A stretch of DNA of 64,000 bases from Azadirachta indica (Eukaryota; Streptophyta; Magnoliopsida; Sapindales; Meliaceae), in assembly GCA_022749755.1 (NCBI GenBank), contig CM040440.1, forward strand, positions 3,743,769-3,807,768, read 5' to 3'. The notes under the pieces are model-generated. The model made no database searches and was not told the origin of the DNA. It saw only the letters and a program-made list of their open reading frames with translations. The translations under genes were made by a program, and so were the position numbers. Of the stretch, positions 39,112-51,757 are shown one piece after another (the first letter of the stretch is position 1; each line of letters starts with the position of its first letter).

Positions 39112-40884
39112 CCCAAATTAATTCTAAGCATGCGACTATAAATTACAACATGTGATGACTCTCTCTCTCTCTCTCTCTCTGCATTAAGAGACAAAAATTG
39201 AACATATAATATTATTTTCATTACCGTAAATTATATACATATATAAAAGGAAATCCAACTCTGATGAAATCGAATCAGCTCTATTACTTGTTTTGCATAT
39301 ATCTACTTTACCATTTCTTATTCCTTAAAGCTTGAAATGAGTAATAATGATTTACTGGCCTATTGTATCGACAGCAGGACACCTTCAGCTTAAGCCAAAT
39401 CCAAATTAATTATATTTAACATATATATAATAATCCATTAATAAATAGAATCCAAGTGGGTCATACTGCAAGTTTCATAATCTCAACCACCACTTGATTT
39501 TATTCCGATTAAAATTGTTCCATAAAGGAGGATACAAAAAGAGAAGGAAACCAAACGCCAAATACTTTAAGAAGTTCCATGTGCTGCATGCTTCTTCGAA
39601 GAAAATAACTGAAGCTACAGTACTCTATATATTAAGCTAACAAAGTGGTTGTTCATTGTTGAGTCATTCATAGATGCACTAAGACTAAATAGGATTCCCT
39701 TTTATTATCTTTCAATAACTTGCTTCTCTTCTGCACCTATATCTATAGTTTTTTTGCACGTTTCTGTCGAACAGGGCATGCATCCATATGGATGTTGATC
39801 GTAAAGTAGCTGGCAACATGTAATATTTAACCTTTCTGCTTTGTGTGTGCAAAGTAAATTGCTTTTCTCAAATTTTGACGGAATTGTCGTCCTGGCCTCC
39901 AGTCATGTTTACCTTGTTGGGTTAGTTGTTATTGGTCACATCAATCAAATCTCAGCTAATTAGTAACAATACAATAATATAAACATATTTAAACCATGCA
40001 TGCACCCATATATTTGTATACATAGAGAGAGATTATAGAACACAAGCTTAATTATTGAGCTTTCATACAAGATTCGGAAAGATATTCCATTTCAAAATAA
40101 AATAACTAAAGAGCCAAACAGTTTTCAATTATGTATCTTGTGAAAATAATGGATCATTTTAATTTAATCAAAAAGCCACCATCATCAACTGCGACAAGGT
40201 AGCGCTCTCTTTGCAATTATTAATAAATTAACCTCTTGAAAACGTACCCATTTCCAATTTAATCATACTAGATGGCAATTTGTTTTCCATTTGTATGGAA
40301 AATATTGGGCGATCAAACTAAAATGTCTCTTGCTGATGAGTTAATACTCGAGGCCAAGACAGGGACATCAATTATCTTCTTAAAATGTGTGCGCAGTTAG
40401 TTGATAACTATTTCATGCAAACAAAGAAGATGAGCAAAATTTTCCCTTTTATTAATTAATTTCAAATAAAAATGGCAATAATTAAGCTGCTGTCTCTCTT
40501 TTTCTAGGCTGTAAAGATTAATCAATCCAATTATATTTTTAAAAATTGAGTGTGCAACGTAATTATCTCAGCAAAAGAGTCCACCAATTCACAATTTATG
40601 TTAAATAAATATAAAGTGATTGGTTGATCATCGCCAATATCTGATCACTTACAAACATCACCTCACTTTCCAGATTCGGAAGATCTTCCATTTAAAGGAA
40701 TATTAAAAGTAAGTTCCTTTTTCTTTTTCATGATACTGGCAAATCATGATTTGCTTTATCAATATTTTTTGTATCAATAAATTGTCCTCGCTTTGAGAAA
40801 GTTGAATGAAAAAAGTTTAGTAATTAAATTCAACATCATACAATCATGTTACATGTGTGCTCTCAACGCTACAACCTCTTAAAA

Positions 40885-41240
40885 CACTCCAACTCCGTCG
40901 CGATTTCAATCGGAGAGGGTGGGAGTGGGTGTTGGGTGGAAAATTTTCTGGGTTCAAGCTGGGATTTTAAAAGCCTGACCAGAACCCGAAAATTTTATTG
41001 AAGCTCGGCTTGAGTCCACTTATATGTTATTCGGTCTACGTTAAGTTTTAAATTCGGACTTTAAGGTACAGATATTAATAATAAAAAATTTTGAATCTAG
41101 ATGGGATTTCAAAAAATCTGACCCGAATTCGTTTAATTATATATGTTTTGGGTGAATTTTAAAATAAAAACCTAGGACTGTCCTGAAATTTATTTAGGGC
41201 TGATTACTTTACTTGAACTCGGCCGGACTCAGGCTTTTTT
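40885..41240. repeat. degraded dispersed repeat with an imperfect hairpin
   Basis: The stretch repeats phrases such as TCTGGGTTCAAGCTGGGATTTTAAAAGCCTGACC, AGAACCCGAAAATTTT and CTGACCCGAATTCG, a style typical of old plant transposon-derived repeats. Arms 40940-40955 and 40981-40996 pair as AAAATTTTC(T)GGGTTC with one bulge. No coding part and no clean termini. Confidence 0.35.
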
Positions 41241-42018
41241 GTCTAATCATTGGGAGAAGAATGGCTCTGTCTCTTTTTCTCATTTGTATGGATAAGATAT
41301 TGGGCAATTATCAAAATTTCTTGTACTGTATGCTTTTTTTTAATTACTGATACATTAAGTTTTAATATAAATTTTTTATTCTCAAATTGAGTGATTTATA
41401 CTCTTAATATATGGAAAAAAAAAAAAAACTACCCACAATTTTTAGGGAAAACTTTGAAGCTTCCCAAGCCTCAAACCTTTGTGGGAAGTGGAATAGAGCA
41501 TGGGTTCTTCTTGTACATGATGAATTTAGTTGTAACATTGACTACAAATTCATGATCCCATTACAATGAAAGCTAATTAAACTTTGACACTAGCACTAAC
41601 ACATTGAATAACCAAATCGATGATCAATTATGGTTTGTTTTCCCTTAACATAGTTGAATTATTGTAGTCAATGTTTTCCAATTTATTACCTTAGGTGGTT
41701 TGGATGCGTGGCTAATAATGTCAAATGATAAAATTCTGAAAAATAAAAGAAGTTCCAGTAATGTCAAGCAAGTTTTGACATAAAATTCATTATGTAATTT
41801 ACATATTATGGTGCCATAAAATTTCTTCTTTCATAATAAATTGCTCACAATACAAGATATATGACGTTCATAATTTGTTCTTTACACCAAAATAAAATGA
41901 ATGCAACGTTTATTATTAAAAAAGCATGCAACTGTTCGTTCATAGCTAGCCCTTGATACTTGTAAACCCGATTGGGATGTGGGGTTAGGCACTTCGGCTA
42001 TGAAGGGCTTTCTATATA

Positions 42019-43200
42019 TCACTCAGGGTAAGCCTCAACAATGGATTGTGAAGCCGGAATCTTGATGATTTTGTAACGAGGGAATCCTCCTTCCTCCAAT
42101 ATTTTCTTCCATTCAGTCTCAGTTCTCTCCTTTCCACCAGGCGTGTTAACCATCATTACTAAAGCAAATGCAAAACCAGCGTCATCGAACAGAGCATTTC
42201 CATCAGCTTGTAGGACAACATCCGCGATGATTACTTTTCCAGTCTTTTCCGGTAGAGCTTTCCGGCAGTTCTTCAGAATCTTCACACAAGCTTCATGGCT
42301 CTAATTGTGCAGTACCCACTGAACGAAACGAATCAATACAACGATTTAATTAATTAAAATATATATATATTTATATGTATGTATAACTTTAATTCACTTT
42401 TATGAAATCTATCAAGTGTCCAGCATACGTATAGTTACCTTCAAGAGAATTGAATCAGCATTCGGAATGACATCAAACATGTCACCCGAAATATGTGTCA
42501 CCGCCTGGTACGCCGGTGCTGTGTTGATGACATGCGGCAGATCAAAGTTTATACCTTTGATAGGCGGATATGTTTTGACAATCTCAGATATCAGCCCTCC
42601 AATCCCACCTGCAACATCGATCAGTGATTTCAAAGAATCAAATCCATCATTATAACCTGTTACAATTTCCTTTGTTAAGATCTTGGAATTACAAGCCATG
42701 CCATCATTGAATATGTTGTTGAACTCTTCATCTTTTGTTGCCAAGTCGCAAACGACGACACCGTAAGCTTTTTCAATTGCAATACCACCTTCTTTAACAG
42801 CTTGACTCAGGAAATGCCACGAATTCACTACGTATGACTAGTTTTCCACCAAGAAGACAATCACAGGCCAGAACCTGTAGAGTGAGTAACCAGCCATTTT
42901 GACGAGTGGGTCAGCCCGTAGAGGGGCTGTCCACCGTCTGATGGATGGTGTTCGGTAGAGATCTTTTTACGAACTAACAATCGCATGAGGCGTTCGAGAT
43001 AAGAGATTTCAGGGGAGGATGAGTCAATGCAAGAAGATATCTGGGACAGAGTGATAGGCCGGGCATGAGAGTGGATAATATCAGGAATTCGAAGCTCAAT
43101 AGCACACTTCAAGGCAAGAGAATTTACAAAAGGCGAACATGTGTTGCCATATTTCTGCTTGGGCTTTTAGTGATGCTGCTGCTTCTACTACTGATTCCAT
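42019..43200 (-). pseudogene. class II O-methyltransferase copy 2, broken
   Basis: Two-exon copy: 43200-42439 and 42318-42019. It keeps the family wording (IIHSHARPITLSQISSCI, GINFDLPHVINTAP, KTGKVIIADVVLQADG). Four lesions: an extra T in a TTTT run near 43132 shifts the frame after MFAF; the segment after SSKWL has lost bases, shifting the frame; a TAG follows FLVEN (near 42840); and the catalytic loop reads VLHN-stop-SHE, where family members have Trp (TGG to TAG, near 42303). The SAM motif is also altered, DVAGGIG instead of DVGGGTG. Too many defects for sequencing error alone. Confidence 0.88.
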
Positions 43201-43908
43201 TCTCTCTGTCTCCGGTGAAGATATAGAAGGAAACTCTAGAGTGTTATATATATAGATCATCTGCTAGCAGAGGAGAAAAAAATGACTACTAGTTTCATTT
43301 CAATTGAGTACCATGATAAAACATGGTTTGCGGGACCTTGGCTACTAATACTATCGTTTATCCAGCTCTACTCTCTTCAATTTATGATACACGCGTGGCC
43401 GCTTCTCCAGCATAAATTAAAGCTATCGAAAGACTGGGAATCCGCGGCGAAAATGAAATTTATCAAATGTGTAATTTGGTATCTTAATACACTATCGAGC
43501 AATCCCATATCACTTACATGAGAAGTCCACACACATGAATCGATTAAAAGTTTCCTTTTTTTTTTTTTTAGTCTTTGCGGGATTCCTTGCTCTTTTAATT
43601 TTTAGAGGAGCTATTTGATGAAGATTTGGCATGAAACATTTGAAATACAATTTAATTAGAATATGCAAAATCACTCAGTTAATATCCCATACGACTGCAC
43701 AAGTAACAGCGATTTTCTTTTTTCTTTTTTTTTTTTCTGACCAAGTAAATTGAATTTCATTGAAGGATTTTTCCTTTTTCCATGTAACAAACTGAACTTG
43801 AGGAGCGAGCTTATGTCATATGTAATACATAAATGTTTATTTGTTTCCAAGGATTATTTGACTCTAATTGCGATTTTGAGAATGTGTTCGGGTATGAATT
43901 GTTTGCAA
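43201..43908. other. spacer between OMT copies 2 and 3
   Basis: The first 50 bp are the copy 2 promoter (TATATATA near 43,245-43,253). A plus-strand frame of 79 codons at 43,282-43,521 has no family look. The right end (about 43,743-43,800) resembles the 3' flank of copy 4. Confidence 0.45.
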
Positions 43909-44555
43909 TTACCCAGGATATGCATCGATAATGAACTGTAAAGCTGGAATATAAATGATTTTGTAACGAGAGAAGCCTTCTTCCTCCAATATTTTCTTCC
44001 ATTCAAGCTCAGTTTCTTTTCCACCTGATGTGTGTTAAACATCACAACTAAATCAAATGCAAAACCAGTGTCAGCAAACAGGCCATTATCATCCGTGGGT
44101 TGCAGAACAACATTAAGAATAATTACTTTTCCGGTTTCCTCTGGTATTGCTTTCAAACAGGCCATTAGCATTCCTGGGTTGTAGAACAACATTAAGAATA
44201 ATTACTTTTCCAGTTTTCTATTGGACTGCTTTGCGGCAGTTCTTCAGACACATGCTTCGTGATGGATGGTAACGGGAAATCTTGGCGAGCGGGTCATCCC
44301 ATATAGGGAGAACCACCGTGTGATGGATGATGTGCTGTGAAGAAGAGGTAGCATATTTCAGGGAAGGGTGAGTCAATACGTGAAGCAATTTGGAATAGAG
44401 TGATGGGGGTGCCATGAGAGTGAATAACAAACGTCAAGAATTCGAAGCTCGATCAGTAGCACATTTCCAAGGCAAGAGAATCAACATATGACAACATGTG
44501 TTGCCATATTTCTCCTCTGCCTCTTAGTGATGCCTCTGCTTCTACTGGTTCCATT
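43909..44555 (-). pseudogene. class II O-methyltransferase copy 3, truncated and rearranged
   Basis: The N-terminal part (44555 to about 44250) reads like copy 2 from the start codon to about the YGLTHSS region, but with frame breaks and stops. It is then joined directly to the last third (about 44245 to 43909). The middle, including the SAM-binding GGG motif and the catalytic His, is deleted. The C-terminal part contains a 79-bp tandem duplication (start points about 44076 and 44155) covering KVIILNVVLQ. Clearly dead. Confidence 0.88.
44076..44235. repeat. 79-bp tandem duplication inside OMT copy 3
   Basis: AAACAGGCCATTA then GGGTTG(C/T)AGAACAACATTAAGAATAATTACTTTTCC occurs twice at a 79-bp offset, with a few substitutions. 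Confidence 0.85.
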
Positions 44556-44773
44556 AATTCTCTTTATTGAAGATAATGAACACTTAAATTACATTCATTT
44601 AAGTGAAAAGCTAGCATGAGAAAACATATACAAACTTATTCTTCTGATAAAGCAAATTGAAGTTCATTGAAGCACCTTTATTCTTCCAAGTAATAACTAT
44701 AAATACTTGTGAAATTAACCTCAAGCCTTGAAAAGAGCAATTAAGAGGTAAACCTGCAAGGCAGACAATTAAG

Positions 44774-46311
44774 CTACTCTGGAAAGGCTTCAATAACGAA
44801 AGGCAAAGCTGGAATGTTGATGATATTGTAGCGAGGGAATCCCCCATCCTCTAATATTTTCTTCCATTCTAGCTCAGTCCTCTCCTTACCTGAGGTATGT
44901 GCCAGCATAAGTAAATCAAATACCAAGCCCGTGTCATCAAAAAGTCCATCGCCATCCGGTTGTAGAACAACTTCAATAATCATAATCTTCCCACTTTTCT
45001 CTGGTATTGCTTTCCGACAATTTCTCAAAATTTTGACGCAGTCTTCATCATTCCAATCGTGCAAGATAAACTGTACATGTATGCGTGTGTACACAAACAT
45101 AAGTAGACGTTGTTAACATGTTTTCTTTGAATTGGTCACAAAAATACGTTCAGTCAACAATTAATATTATTAATTTATAAATTTAATACTAGTAATTAAG
45201 AATAAATTATGTGTAATATTAATGATGAAAACGTGAGTCACTGTTTGTAAATTTCTACGTATTACCTTACGTGGAATAGCGTAGTTCATTAGAAAATAAT
45301 TCAAATTCGTTTTAACAGTAAATTATATTAATTATATTGTTTCTCGATTATTAAATATTTCAAGGGATTGGATAAGTAAATTTGAAAATCTTTCAGACCA
45401 TTAGTAGAATTTCAACCAAATTGCAAAAATTCAACGTCGTATTAAATTTTGATGGACTTATTAATTAAACTAACCTGGAAATAAAAAAGAAAAAAACTTG
45501 GTATAAACGTACGATTGAATGCGAATGACTTAATTACCTTCAAGAAAACAGCATCGGCTTTAGGAATTGATTGAAACATGTCACCTTCAACATGAGAGAC
45601 CCCATGGAGCTTCGGCGCTGTGGCGATGACATGTGGCAAATCAAAGTTAATACCTGTGATGTGTGGATATGATTTAACAACCTCAGCAATCATATCTCCG
45701 GTTCCACCTCCGACATCCACTAACGTCCCGATGCAACCAAACCCATGTTCGTATCCTGAAATAACTGCCCTGGAAATCACCTTGGACGTAGAAGCCAAAC
45801 CGTCGTTGAAAATCTTGTTGAATTCAGGATTTTCTAACGCAAATTCCCAAATTTCTCGTCCATGAGCAATCTTAAAAGCGTTGCCACTCTCTTTAACACA
45901 CTGGCTAAAGCTGTGCCACGGAGCCATCAGCCACGGATGGTCCTCCATTAATATCATTGGAGCCAGGCTCAGCTCTGAGTCGCGTAAAAGCCATCTCGAC
46001 GAGTCGGTTAACCCGTAGAGAGTTTCTCCGCCACCGTCCGAATCATAATCATGATTTACGGCGAAGATCTTTCTGCGGACTAGCAGTCTCATGATGCGGT
46101 AGAGGTAGGAGATGTTGGGGGAATTAGGTGATGAGTCAATACGTGAAGCTATTTGGGACAACGTGATTGGGCCGCCGTGAGAGTGTATAATATCGGCTAT
46201 ACGGAGTTCCACAGCACATTTTAACGCCATAGAATCTGCAAAGCTGAACATGAATCGCCATATTTCTGCTTGTCCTCCCAGTGATGCCTCTGACGTTTCC
46301 GTTGGTTCCAT
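44774..46311 (-). CDS. class II O-methyltransferase, ASMT/COMT type, copy 4 (intact, two exons)
   Basis: Exons 46311-45538 and 45070-44774; 356 residues, both splice sites canonical (AAG-GTAATT, TGTACAG). N-terminal dimer domain GGQAEIWRFMFSFADSMALK, SAM motif TLVDVGGGTGDMIAEVV at about residues 195-212, INFDLPHVIATAP, GDMFQSIPKADAVFLK, catalytic His262 in FILHDWNDEDC, and GKERTELEWKKILEDGG. All family residues I can check are present. An (AT)n run at about 46,379-46,402 lies where a TATA box would be expected. Methyl acceptor unknown. It shares its 3' flank with pseudogene copy 3, which points to a local duplication. Confidence 0.94.
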
Positions 46312-46378
46312 TACCTCGCTCTTGTGCGCTCAACTATCAAACCATTATGTACGAGTTAGATCAATGAATAAGCTGAAC

Positions 46379-46409
<31 letters not shown>

Positions 46410-47767
46410 GATTATTAAACAAGTAATGCCACATGTCTTAAAGTGGGTTAATGAAATTTGTGATATATAATATGTTGTTATTCTAATTAAAATATGAAAA
46501 AGCTTTCGCGTGTAGTTTTTTTTTTCTTCCTTTTTTTTTTTTAAGAAAAGGCTTTCGTGTGTAGTTAATTTCAAATGATGCTGATTTCTTTGTTCATAAG
46601 CACATCTAAAGACTTTAGTACATATATACATTTATATAGTTCCTAATATTGCCAAGAAAACTAAACAAAAAAAAAAGAATTAAAATGGTTTTGAACAATT
46701 TAAAGTATTCAAAATCAGTTTTTTATCGTGTGGATGATGTCATGTTTACATAACCATTGCAATAATAAATGTAATGTAATGTATAGTTTATAGTGTTTAG
46801 TCAATAATGAAACAATTGTAAGTAATGCATGCATCAGCACAATGTGAACCCACTTAATATTGTTTCATTTAAATGAAAAGTCAACATGGCTGTAATTCAA
46901 TCAAAGTCAAACCACAACTAATTATATATATATTTGTGTTAGGTGATGTCCACCATTTCGAAGAATAATGAAAAGAAGTAGAGGCATTTTAATTTAGACT
47001 TTTCAACGATGAATTAATTATCAAAAAATCTAATTAATTTTAGAGATAAAATACATGTTCAAAAATATTCTAATTTTAACTTTATGATAAATTTGTTATT
47101 CTTTTTTTTTTAACAATTAAAAATTTATCTATTTAGTTTTTAACAATATTAAAGCCCTCAGAACTTTTTTTTTTTTTAACTAAAAAGAAAACTGCTTAAT
47201 TGGTTAATTATTGCAATCCAGTTTTGTTTATTATATACTTGTTTGGCCATGAGCTGCTGTTTCTTAATTAATAAAATCTCTTTAATTTTATTAGTGGTTT
47301 CCTACGCTCAAATTATTACACTCAAAATTTTTTTTAAGGCCATTAATGATTATTAGTGTTTTCTTACCAACCATTCTAAAAATTGTTAAATATGATTATT
47401 TATTTGATAAAATATCATATTAATTATATATGATATATATTTTTTGAGATATAATTTAAAATATATGTGTAGAATTATTTATTTTTTAATTAATAAAATC
47501 CCTTTAATTTTCCGAATATACTAATAAACAGAGAGAGAGGGAGAGAGAGACAAATAGTTTTCAGTGATAAACTAAAACATATAAAATCTAGTATCATTAA
47601 TTAACTCAAATCCATCCAAAATATGCGTTTCCACACCTTATATAATTTTTTAATACTTAAAATTAGTGGATCACAGTTTCAAATTCAAATCAACCAAAAC
47701 AAAAACAATGCTTGAGTTTGGATTGAAAATGCTCGCAAAATCACAATCAAAATGAATGCAACCACTC

Positions 47768-47798
<31 letters not shown>

Positions 47799-48147
47799 TG
47801 TGATAAATTATATAAATTCCTTCTAGAAGTATAGACAAGTCAAAGCTCCATTATAACATTTTATTCAGATATATAAAAAATATGAATGATTATTCATAGC
47901 AAATATAACATTTTATTCATCTCAACTACCCTACCTTACCCCAACTTCTCAACAAACCTGACAAAATTCGGCAAAGTTATTCTGTTTTTGTATTAATTAC
48001 TAAATTCACTACAAATTAGTAATTAATACATTCATTTCATCTATATAATTAAAATAAAAATTAACCGAAAATGTTATATAAAATTGTCTTGAAATTTATT
48101 TGATAGCGAGGCTGTTACACTAAATGCATGTCATATATATATTCAGA

Positions 48148-48186
<39 letters not shown>

Positions 48187-48933
48187 GAATGACATTGTGA
48201 ACAATACGTGCGTGTATATATATATATATATATAATTAAGAAAGAGTTGCAAAGTGTATTGGGAAGAAAGAAAATGAATGAAAGCTAGAACTTGTAGAGA
48301 GAAAAAATCTATTATTAGTTAAAGTTATCTTAACAAGTTGCTTCAAATAGAGTTAGTTAATAAGAATGTGCCTAGACAACTTTCGAAGCTAACAAATTAA
48401 CTTTCTTTGGCAAACTCAACAAAGAACTGTTAGAAGAGCTGGTATTGCAGTTGCAGCCAGCCTTATGGCAACCGCTGACTGCCAACTCAGCAGTTCTATT
48501 AGCAAGATATGCCACATCAGCTCTTAATGGGACCAGCGCTGCCTAACTCACTAACAAAATTTTTCTTATTTAATACTGAAAATATATTACAATCGCTAAG
48601 CTGAAATTGATGCAGAATTATCCTACATGCATGCATACAAAACAACATTTTTGCTTTAATTAATTTACATGTATTAATTTAAGAACAGACGTTAACGAAG
48701 AAGACGCGAAAATTCTTCCGCAATATTATATGATATATATAAACTAATTACACAGTAATATTTATGATCCATCAGTGTAATTGTTGATAACCGTGACGCT
48801 GTTCATTTGCAATACTAATAATCTGGATTTTTATTTATGATGTATATATATATATATATATATATTAATTTTAAGGTTGATTTAACAGAACGTGTGCCGT
48901 ACAAAATTAATTTATTGATTAAGAGAACGGACT

Positions 48934-48970
<37 letters not shown>

Positions 48971-49030
48971 AATAGAGTTAATATCATAAAGGATGATGAT
49001 AATTTTTAATTAAAATATTAATCACATCGA
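46312..49030. other. spacer between OMT copies 4 and 5
   Basis: AT-rich with (AT)n arrays at about 46,379, 47,764, 48,153, 48,217, 48,842 and 48,938. It holds an LTR-like block (separate entry). No gene seen. Confidence 0.5.
48242..48556 (-). mobile_element. solo LTR-like remnant, Ty1-copia style
   Basis: Read on the minus strand it begins TGTTAGTGAGTTAGGCAGCG and continues through a G+C-richer unique part to a CT-rich TTTCTTCCCAATACACTTTGCA, the look of a short plant Copia LTR. It stands out from AT-rich surroundings. I see no matching second LTR, primer-binding site, internal coding or clear target-site duplication, so the left boundary is approximate. Confidence 0.4.
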
Positions 49031-49442
49031 TCACTGTGGATAGGCCTCAATAATGGAGAAAAAAGTTGTTGGAAGATGGATAATTTCGTAGTGAAAGAAG
49101 CCTCCTTTCTCTAACAACTTTTTCCATTCACCCTCAGTCCTCTCTTTTCCAACAGTGAGAGCCATCATAGTTAAATCAACTTCCAAGCAATATTCAGCAA
49201 ACAAGCCATCGCCTTCAGGCTCTAGAATAATATCAACAATAATAATCTTTCCACTTTGCTTCGGTATTGCCTTCCGACAATTTTTCAAAATTTTGACACA
49301 ATCTTCATCGTTCCAATCGTGCAATATTGCCTATATATATAAGGATTACAAAATACACATGTCATTAATTGATTAATATGATATGCATTAAATTAATTAA
49401 TATATCAAAGTAATTAATTAAACACATTTCATAGAAAGATCC

Positions 49443-49480
<38 letters not shown>

Positions 49481-50230
49481 CTTGATGAAAATTGCACCCG
49501 CGTTGGGAATGCCTTCAAACATGTCGCCTCCAACATGTAAGACTCCATCGTACATGGGTGCTGTAGGGACAATACTTGGTAAATCAAAGTTGATAGCTTT
49601 GATGTGTGGATATGATTGGACAACGTCAGATATCATGGCTCCGGTTCCACCTCCGACGTCCACTAACGATTTGATGCCAAGAAAGCCATCTTTGTATCCT
49701 GCTAAAATCTCCCTCGCAAAGATCCTGGTCAGACAGGACATGCTGTCATTGAAAGTTTTGTTCAACTCAGGATTTTCTGATGCAAAATAATCCCAAACCT
49801 CACGACCAAGAACTTTGTTAAAAGCAATACCACCTTCCTTAACAGATTGACCGAAACAGTGCAAAGGTGCCAAAGTATCCGGATGATTATGAACTAACAC
49901 GACGGGAGCAAGACTAGTTTCAGAATCACGTAAAATCCATTTAGACAAGTTGGTCAGCCCGTAGAGGGCTTCATCATCGTCTGAAGAATGAGATATGCTG
50001 AAGATTTTATTGCGAACAAGCAATCTCATGATTCGTCTGAGGCTGGAGATGATTATAGGGGATGGTGAATCTATGCATGAAGCTATCTCGGACAAGGTCA
50101 TCCGTCGGCCGTGAGAGTGTATAATGTCAGCTATGCGCAGCTCAACAGCACATTTCAATGCCGTTGCTTTTATAGCGCCATGCATTTGCTTACTTATCTC
50201 TGCAAACTCGTTTCCTGGTATAAACGACAT
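49031..50230 (-). CDS. class II O-methyltransferase copy 5, splice donor lost
   Basis: Exons would be 50230-49481 and 49330-49031 (349 residues). I chose ATG 50230 (MSFIPGNEFAEISKQ); the upstream extension has no ATG. It is more diverged than copies 1, 4 and 6: KQMHGAIKATALK replaces the FSFADSMALK block. It keeps SLVDVGGGTGAMISDVV, GDMFEGIPNAGAIFIK and the catalytic loop ILHDWNDEDC. Odd point: at the expected end of exon 1 (AAG) the next bases are TTCTATATAT, not GT; an (AT)n array of about 32 bp starts there. Without a donor the reading runs into Ile/Tyr repeats and stops at 49445, before the catalytic His. One missing G (AAG-GTTCT) would restore it, so either a dying gene or an assembly slip. 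Confidence 0.72.
49446..49477. repeat. (AT)n microsatellite at the exon 1 border of OMT copy 5
   Basis: About 16 uninterrupted AT units, immediately after the missing splice donor. Confidence 0.95.
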
Positions 50231-51757
50231 TGAGTTTAAACTCTCTTGCAAGCAATTAAAGTAAGTTAGACGGATGATCGAATGATGGTTTTAAATAAGT
50301 TTCTGCAGGATTACATTAATTACATCCTCTAACTTCTCCTATATTTAATTAATTGAGGGAGACAATATTTATATATCTACATCCTAGGTTTCACATCTCT
50401 TTCTTTGCCAATACGGCGTTGATTTATATCGGTAAACCCCACCTACGTACACATTAGACTCTAGAGTTATTGATATAATTAATGTATATGTTGAATTTGA
50501 TATTCTATAAGCTTAATTAATTTTAATTAAAAGTATTATTTGCAAGCTTGATTTTGATCTAATTTCATTAATTTAATGTGCTTTTATCAGTAATTATACT
50601 AGCTACAAGGCTGTTGCCAATCAACTTACAAACTTAATTTGTAGTCTCTTACATGTAATTTTGATTTTCTAATTTTGTTTAACAAACTCGTCTTGTGCAT
50701 CCACATGATTTAATTTTTAATGTTGATAATTCTTAATTTCACTTAATGGGCTTCAACAGGTAAAACTGTCACTAATCCATTGTTAAGTAGTGATACAATA
50801 TATGTTAGCTACTTACCACCGCATTTTCTAATTCTATTTATTAGGTTAACTTATTAATTTTATTTAATAGATTTATTATTTAAATTTTAAATTATTAAAA
50901 TTAATATTTTTAGAGTTATTTTTTTAACATTAAATATTTATATTAATTTTTTAATTTCATTTATTAGGCTTTAATGGTAAACCCACGTCAAACTACTGTA
51001 AGTAAATGCCACTAAACCAACACTAAAGTAATGTAGTTAGTGGCACTTGCCAACAAAATTTGAACATATTATTACATCTATTTTTTCAAAATGTAAGATT
51101 TGAAATATGTTAGGTAAAAATTGCAATTTCAATATAAAATTTAAAATTTAATATAGAGTTTGAAACACGCCCACACACCTTGTGTGTGCGCACGTAGAAG
51201 ATGTATATGTATGCATCATAGTCAACCCCAAAAATATCCAACTTATTGATTTCTTAATTTTATTTAATTGAATTTTACCCTAAACTATTAAAACACAGGG
51301 AGATGCACTTAATTAGGTTCATATATATATATATATATTTACATTTTTTTTTTTTTTGAGAGAGAGTAATCCATTACATTATATTATCGATTAAATCATT
51401 AAAAATTGGTAAGTAACTAGTGCACAAAAATACTTTTAAAAATGTACCTTTACTAGTGCTGCAACAAAATATTAATTGTCAAACCATTAGAAATAGCTTT
51501 TCCAATTACTATATAGAAATTGAAATAGTAATGAATCTTCTGCAAAAACGCTTGGCCTCTTTAGATCCTTATTCTGACGTTTATTTTATTTTGGATCGCA
51601 CATGTGAATACATATGTTGGTCCCAACTCAATCCAATGGGGCCCCTTCATATGTGTATAGAACTTTAGTGGACTTAAAAATATTAGAGCCCAAAGAAAAA
51701 GGAAAAACCAAAACCAAAACACAAATTGAGCCCAATTGAAGACATGGGCCATGAGTG
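50231..51757. other. spacer between OMT copies 5 and 6
   Basis: AT-rich, with (AT)n at about 51,318-51,338 then poly-T. GCCACTAA/AAACC-type phrases recur near 50,760-51,050. The last about 60 bp are the copy 6 3' flank. No exon seen. Confidence 0.5.

Larger units (their letters stand above)
39029..42018. other. spacer between OMT copies 1 and 2, with degraded repeat
   Basis: AT-rich with (CT)n at about 39,163-39,181 and poly-A at about 41,416. It holds a diverged dispersed repeat near 40,885-41,240 (listed separately). No exon seen. Confidence 0.5.

Noticed and set aside
43282..43521. 79-codon plus-strand frame between OMT copies 2 and 3
   Set aside because: No domain features beyond a chance hydrophobic run; lies in a promoter region.
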